A DNA stretch of 64,000 nucleotides. Origin: CAZOHG01 sp964579725 (GTDB taxonomy: Bacteria; Zhuqueibacterota; JdFR-76; BMS3Abin05). Positions 60,986 to 64,000 of this stretch are shown here, in pieces. The position numbers and the translations under genes were made by a program. Below the pieces are notes generated by a model, which was given only the letters and a program-made list of their open reading frames with translations, ran no database searches and was not told where the DNA came from. The first letter of the stretch is position 1. The number at the start of each line of letters is the position of its first letter. The stretch lies in contig CAZOHG010000008.1 of the NCBI GenBank assembly GCA_964579725.1, positions 1-64,000 on the forward strand, written 5' to 3'.

Positions 60986-63718
60986 ATGTTTGGAAAAAAC
61001 ATTGCGTTAAAAACGGGCTGGATCAGTCTTTTGTCGGTTTTGGTTTTTCTCTCGGTTAGGTGCAACAAAAAATTACCCACACCAACCGACTCTTCTTCTT
61101 CGGGCGTTTCTTTAAATTTGGCAGGCTATTCCGTGTACCCTCCGGCCGTCGAGGAAGGCGGCGGAAAAGCCACCGTGCAGGTCAAACTCGTGAACGACAA
61201 AGCCGAACCGGTAGTGGGTACTCAGGTTTTGTTTTCGACTACACTGGGAACCATTACACCCCAAGCGGCAACGGATTCTTCGGGATTAGCTCAAGCCATT
61301 TTTCGAAGCGGCGACCAAACCGGAAAAGCGGTCGTAACCGTCCAATTCGGCCAAAATCAGAAAAAACAGCTTGAAATTGTGGTCAAAAAGAAACTCTCTC
61401 CGGAATTTGTTCTGACGGTTTCTCAACCCAAAATTCTTTCCAACGGGATTGATTCCAGCGTGGTGGTGTGCTATTTGTTCGACTCGGGCAACCGTGCCGC
61501 ACCAAACGAACCGGTAACTTTTCAAACCAGTGCCGGCCATTTTCTACACACACAGGACAAAACCGATTCCACAGGGCGGGCCCGAGCCGTTTTAGTGGGA
61601 TTTGCCAGTCACACTGATTCCATCGCCCACATTTCCGTCACAGCAGATCAGAAAAAAAATGAGGCCGACATTTTGTTAAAAGGAATCCTTTTTTCTGCAA
61701 GTGCTCGCCCTTCAGCCATTGTAGCTGACGAAAACAGCACCGCCAAAATTCAAGTTCTGGTAAAAGAGGCTGCCACCAAAATTGCTATTCCCAACGCCGA
61801 AATTTATTTTGGCACGGATCTGGGGACAATTCCCAATATGTCCAAAACAGATGCCTCGGGCGTGTGCTCCGTGGAGTTGACCAGCTCTTCCCGCACCGGT
61901 CTGGCGACCGTCACAGCCCGGTACGGCAATCTTTTTGTGGACACCGTTCGGGTGGCTTTTGTGGAATCGACCCCTGCTTACATGAGTGTTTCTGCCAATC
62001 CTTCCGTCATTGTGGCAGACAACCAGAGCCAATCGACCATTAAGGCTGTGATTTCGGACGCGAGCAACAATCCCGTTCCCGACGGCACACCCGTGGCGTT
62101 CCGGATTATTAAAGGAAGCGGAAGCGTCGAGAAAAACAAGGAAACCAAAGGAGGCGTAGCGACCAGTCTATTGACCAGCGGAACCAAACCGGACACCGCT
62201 CTGGTTCTGGTTGAGGCCGGAACTCTTCGCGACACGGTTCAAGTGCGGTACACCGTGGGTGACGTTGCCGCAATTGACGTCCGTGCTGACGTCAATTCCA
62301 TTCAAGCCGACGGTGTAACCTCCACCAACGTGCGTGCCTACGTGTACGACGCCGCCGGAAACCCGGTTCCCGACGGTACGACCGTTTATTTTTCAACATC
62401 GATTGGAGACATTTCGGAAAAGAGTCTTACGCAAAACGGCGAGGCCGTAGCCAAGTTTTCCAGCGGCGTAACCGGAGTGGCTGTTATTCATGCCTGGGTG
62501 GGTGACGTGAACGGCCAGACGACTATCCAGCTTTTACCGGGGCCGCCGGCCAGCATTGTGTTGACTTTTGATCCCACTTCTGTGGGCATTAAGGATTCGG
62601 GGCGAAACCAGACCACCCGAATTAAGGCAGTGGTTAAAGACACCAAAAATAATCCCGCCAAAGACGGCACGTACGTGAAATTTTCCATTGAATCTTCACC
62701 CGACGGAGGGGAGCAATTGAGTTCCACCAATCCGATTCCTACCGTGAACGGCGCGGCGGAGGTTTCCTTCATTAGCGGTATTCGTTCGGGCGCCGTTCGT
62801 ATTCGAGCCGACGTAACAGACGCGAAAGGGAATACACTTTCCCCGCCCGTACGGGCTATTTCGACGGAACTCATTATTTTTGCGGGACCGCCTTACATTG
62901 AAAATGTCAATGATCCCTCGACCAGCCACCTTTCCGTCGGGGTGACTCCGGTCAATGTGTACGGCTGGCATGTTGTCAACAACACGGTGGACGTTGTCGC
63001 AGTAGTGGGTGACAAGTACAACAATCCGGTACCCGAAGGAACGGCCGTTTACTTTACCACAACAGGAGGCGTGATTTCCACCTACACCGGGTACACCAAC
63101 GCAGAAGGGGTGGCGAAGGTGACCCTGCACACAGGTCAGCCTTACCCGACTATTACGCGTTTTTACAACACTTTTCAGAACCCCAATTTCGGCAGCAGTT
63201 TTTTTACCGGTTCGGACGGCGTGATTCCAGGACCCATCCCCGATTTTGAAGGGGGCCAGGCTCTCAATTCGTTGGGAAATATGGGTGAAAATGACGGCGT
63301 GGCGCGGATTTTGGCCGTTACCGAGGGAATGGACTCTTTTGGCCACCGCGCCAAGGTGTGGGGCGTTACCAGCGCCGTTTTCTCGGGAAAGATCGCTCAT
63401 TTTACGGTGGAAACATCCGACACGGTGCTTCACATCGGACAATCGGCACACATTGCCATCGACATTTTCGACGTAAACGGAAATCCCATTGTTCCGGGCT
63501 CCACAATTCTGGTAGAAGCCTCGGCGGGTGCGTTGTCGTGGGGATCGTGGACTACCTCCGACCCTGGAATAACGCATTACGATCTGATTTTGACCAACAA
63601 TTTAGATCCGACGGCACAGAATGCCAAACCCACGGCAACGGCGGTCACCATTAAAGTCCAGAGTCAGAACGGCAATGCCATGCGCAGTACGCCCGCCATT
63701 CATTTGCTTTTGAATTAA
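60986..63718 (+). CDS. Lipoprotein with about eight bacterial Ig-like (Big_1/invasin) repeats
   Basis: A 910-residue exported protein. ATG 60986 follows GAGG and begins a signal with hydrophobic core ISLLSVLVFLSVRC, where Cys28 would be lipidated; Arg at -1 is unusual for a lipobox. The rest is about eight Ig-like domains of 90-100 residues. They repeat the pattern 'S-I-x-A-D...T-x-(I/V)-x-A-x-V-x-D...(N)-P-V-P-D-G-T-x-V-x-F', for example NPVPDGTPVAFRII, NPVPDGTTVYFST and NPVPEGTAVYFTT, followed by G-x-A-x-x-x-L/F-x-S-G. Such proteins are surface adhesins or structural lipoproteins. It is followed by an exported protein 12 bases later. Confidence 0.85.
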   Translation: MFGKNIALKTGWISLLSVLVFLSVRCNKKLPTPTDSSSSGVSLNLAGYSVYPPAVEEGGGKATVQVKLVNDKAEPVVGTQVLFSTTLGTITPQAATDSSGLAQAIFRSGDQTGKAVVTVQFGQNQKKQLEIVVKKKLSPEFVLTVSQPKILSNGIDSSVVVCYLFDSGNRAAPNEPVTFQTSAGHFLHTQDKTDSTGRARAVLVGFASHTDSIAHISVTADQKKNEADILLKGILFSASARPSAIVADENSTAKIQVLVKEAATKIAIPNAEIYFGTDLGTIPNMSKTDASGVCSVELTSSSRTGLATVTARYGNLFVDTVRVAFVESTPAYMSVSANPSVIVADNQSQSTIKAVISDASNNPVPDGTPVAFRIIKGSGSVEKNKETKGGVATSLLTSGTKPDTALVLVEAGTLRDTVQVRYTVGDVAAIDVRADVNSIQADGVTSTNVRAYVYDAAGNPVPDGTTVYFSTSIGDISEKSLTQNGEAVAKFSSGVTGVAVIHAWVGDVNGQTTIQLLPGPPASIVLTFDPTSVGIKDSGRNQTTRIKAVVKDTKNNPAKDGTYVKFSIESSPDGGEQLSSTNPIPTVNGAAEVSFISGIRSGAVRIRADVTDAKGNTLSPPVRAISTELIIFAGPPYIENVNDPSTSHLSVGVTPVNVYGWHVVNNTVDVVAVVGDKYNNPVPEGTAVYFTTTGGVISTYTGYTNAEGVAKVTLHTGQPYPTITRFYNTFQNPNFGSSFFTGSDGVIPGPIPDFEGGQALNSLGNMGENDGVARILAVTEGMDSFGHRAKVWGVTSAVFSGKIAHFTVETSDTVLHIGQSAHIAIDIFDVNGNPIVPGSTILVEASAGALSWGSWTTSDPGITHYDLILTNNLDPTAQNAKPTATAVTIKVQSQNGNAMRSTPAIHLLLN

Positions 63719-63730
63719 TGAGGAATTCGG

Positions 63731-64000
63731 ATGAAACACAAAAGAGGGCAATTGATTCGTTTTTTGGGGGTGTTCGTGCTTTTGATTCTTTCCGCCCGGG
63801 CCCAAGCGCAATTCCTGGGCAATCCTGTCGCGCTTTCCGGAAAGAGAAATCTGGCACTCGGGGTTTCCGGAGTGTACCAGGATTTTAAATGGGAGGCAGT
63901 TTCTTTTCGTTCACAAGGTGTGCTCGGTCGCTTCAGTTTTGGCCTGGCCGAGGCATTGGACATTTGCCTTTTAGGTGGTTACAGAAATTGGCAATTTCAG
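63731..64000 (+). CDS. Exported protein, probably outer-membrane (partial, C-terminus off the right edge)
   Basis: Ninety residues are visible. ATG 63731 with GAGG upstream begins a signal peptide (IRFLGVFVLLILSARAQA). The mature start, FLGNPVALSGKRNLALGVSG, then strands VYQDFKWEAVSFRS, VLGRFSFGLA and LDICLLGGY, look like a beta barrel. It follows the Ig-repeat lipoprotein by 12 bases, so the two may be exported together. Family cannot be settled from the fragment. Confidence 0.7.
   Translation, partial: MKHKRGQLIRFLGVFVLLILSARAQAQFLGNPVALSGKRNLALGVSGVYQDFKWEAVSFRSQGVLGRFSFGLAEALDICLLGGYRNWQFQ

Noticed and set aside
62696..63577. 293-codon minus-strand open frame
   Set aside because: Antisense to the Ig-repeat protein, whose repeats show the plus frame is coding.
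1..64000. CRISPR arrays, insertion sequences, prophage or attachment sites
   Set aside because: No regularly spaced repeats, transposase or integrase motifs, or phage structural genes were seen on either strand.

Overview
This 64 kb window looks like a chromosomal stretch from a motile Gram-negative bacterium. Outer-membrane biogenesis (BamD, Lnt, two PorV/UPF0164-like barrels), a PBP4-type lipoprotein and a C11 peptidase lipoprotein sit beside a late flagellar operon and one NtrC-type sigma-54 activator. The mix (remA-gmk-rpoZ-coaBC cluster, type 4 uracil-DNA glycosylase, homocysteine methyltransferase-MTHFR fusion, FG-GAP sensor kinase) suggests the FCB superphylum, perhaps a Calditrichota/KSB1-like lineage. 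That placement is inference; no rRNA gene is present. TTG and GTG starts are frequent. No CRISPR array, insertion sequence or prophage was seen.

Layout. 0-3.9 kb: a corrinoid methyl-transfer module (flavoprotein cut by the left edge, UroD-family methyltransferase with a Zn motif, corrinoid protein, PocR/AraC regulator). 3.9-8.4 kb: an M1-type metallopeptidase with membrane and TPR partners. 8.7-29.2 kb: a nearly continuous minus-strand housekeeping block (glycosyltransferase, nadD, bamD, barrel, lnt, ruvX, HU, Rel/SpoT, dnaB, type 4 UDG, coaBC, rpoZ, gmk, remA, yicC, PorV-like barrel, mutS, homocysteine methyltransferase-MTHFR). 29.3-30.7 kb: small proteins including dodecin and a ferritin-like protein. 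30.8-33.4 kb: PBP4-type peptidase overlapping a dipeptide epimerase. 33.5-35.6 kb: mazG and a Gfo/Idh oxidoreductase. 35.6-36.0 kb: four tRNAs (Gly, Cys, Leu, Val) with a clear promoter and two terminators. 36-47 kb: esterase and sugar-isomerase-like pair, NfeD/slipin pair, a DUF350-transglycosylase-hydrolase operon, nadC, a barrel and a clostripain-like lipoprotein.

47-58.5 kb is the most distinctive part. An A/T-richer plus-strand pair encodes a histidine kinase whose extracytoplasmic domain carries FG-GAP/VCBS-like calcium-loop motifs, and a GAFTGA-containing NtrC regulator preceded by a good sigma-54 promoter. Facing it is a late flagellar operon read leftwards: fliC, flaG, an unusually large fliD, fliS, a FlgN-like chaperone, and a FlgM-like protein with two copies of its C-terminal motif. 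A near-consensus sigma-28 promoter precedes fliC, and a weaker divergent one faces a 68-residue ORF with a strong ribosome binding site.

58.7-64 kb: comM (YifB), a small unknown protein, a 910-residue lipoprotein made of bacterial Ig-like repeats, and the start of an exported protein cut by the right edge.

Functional calls come from motifs read by eye and knowledge of families; no database search was run.
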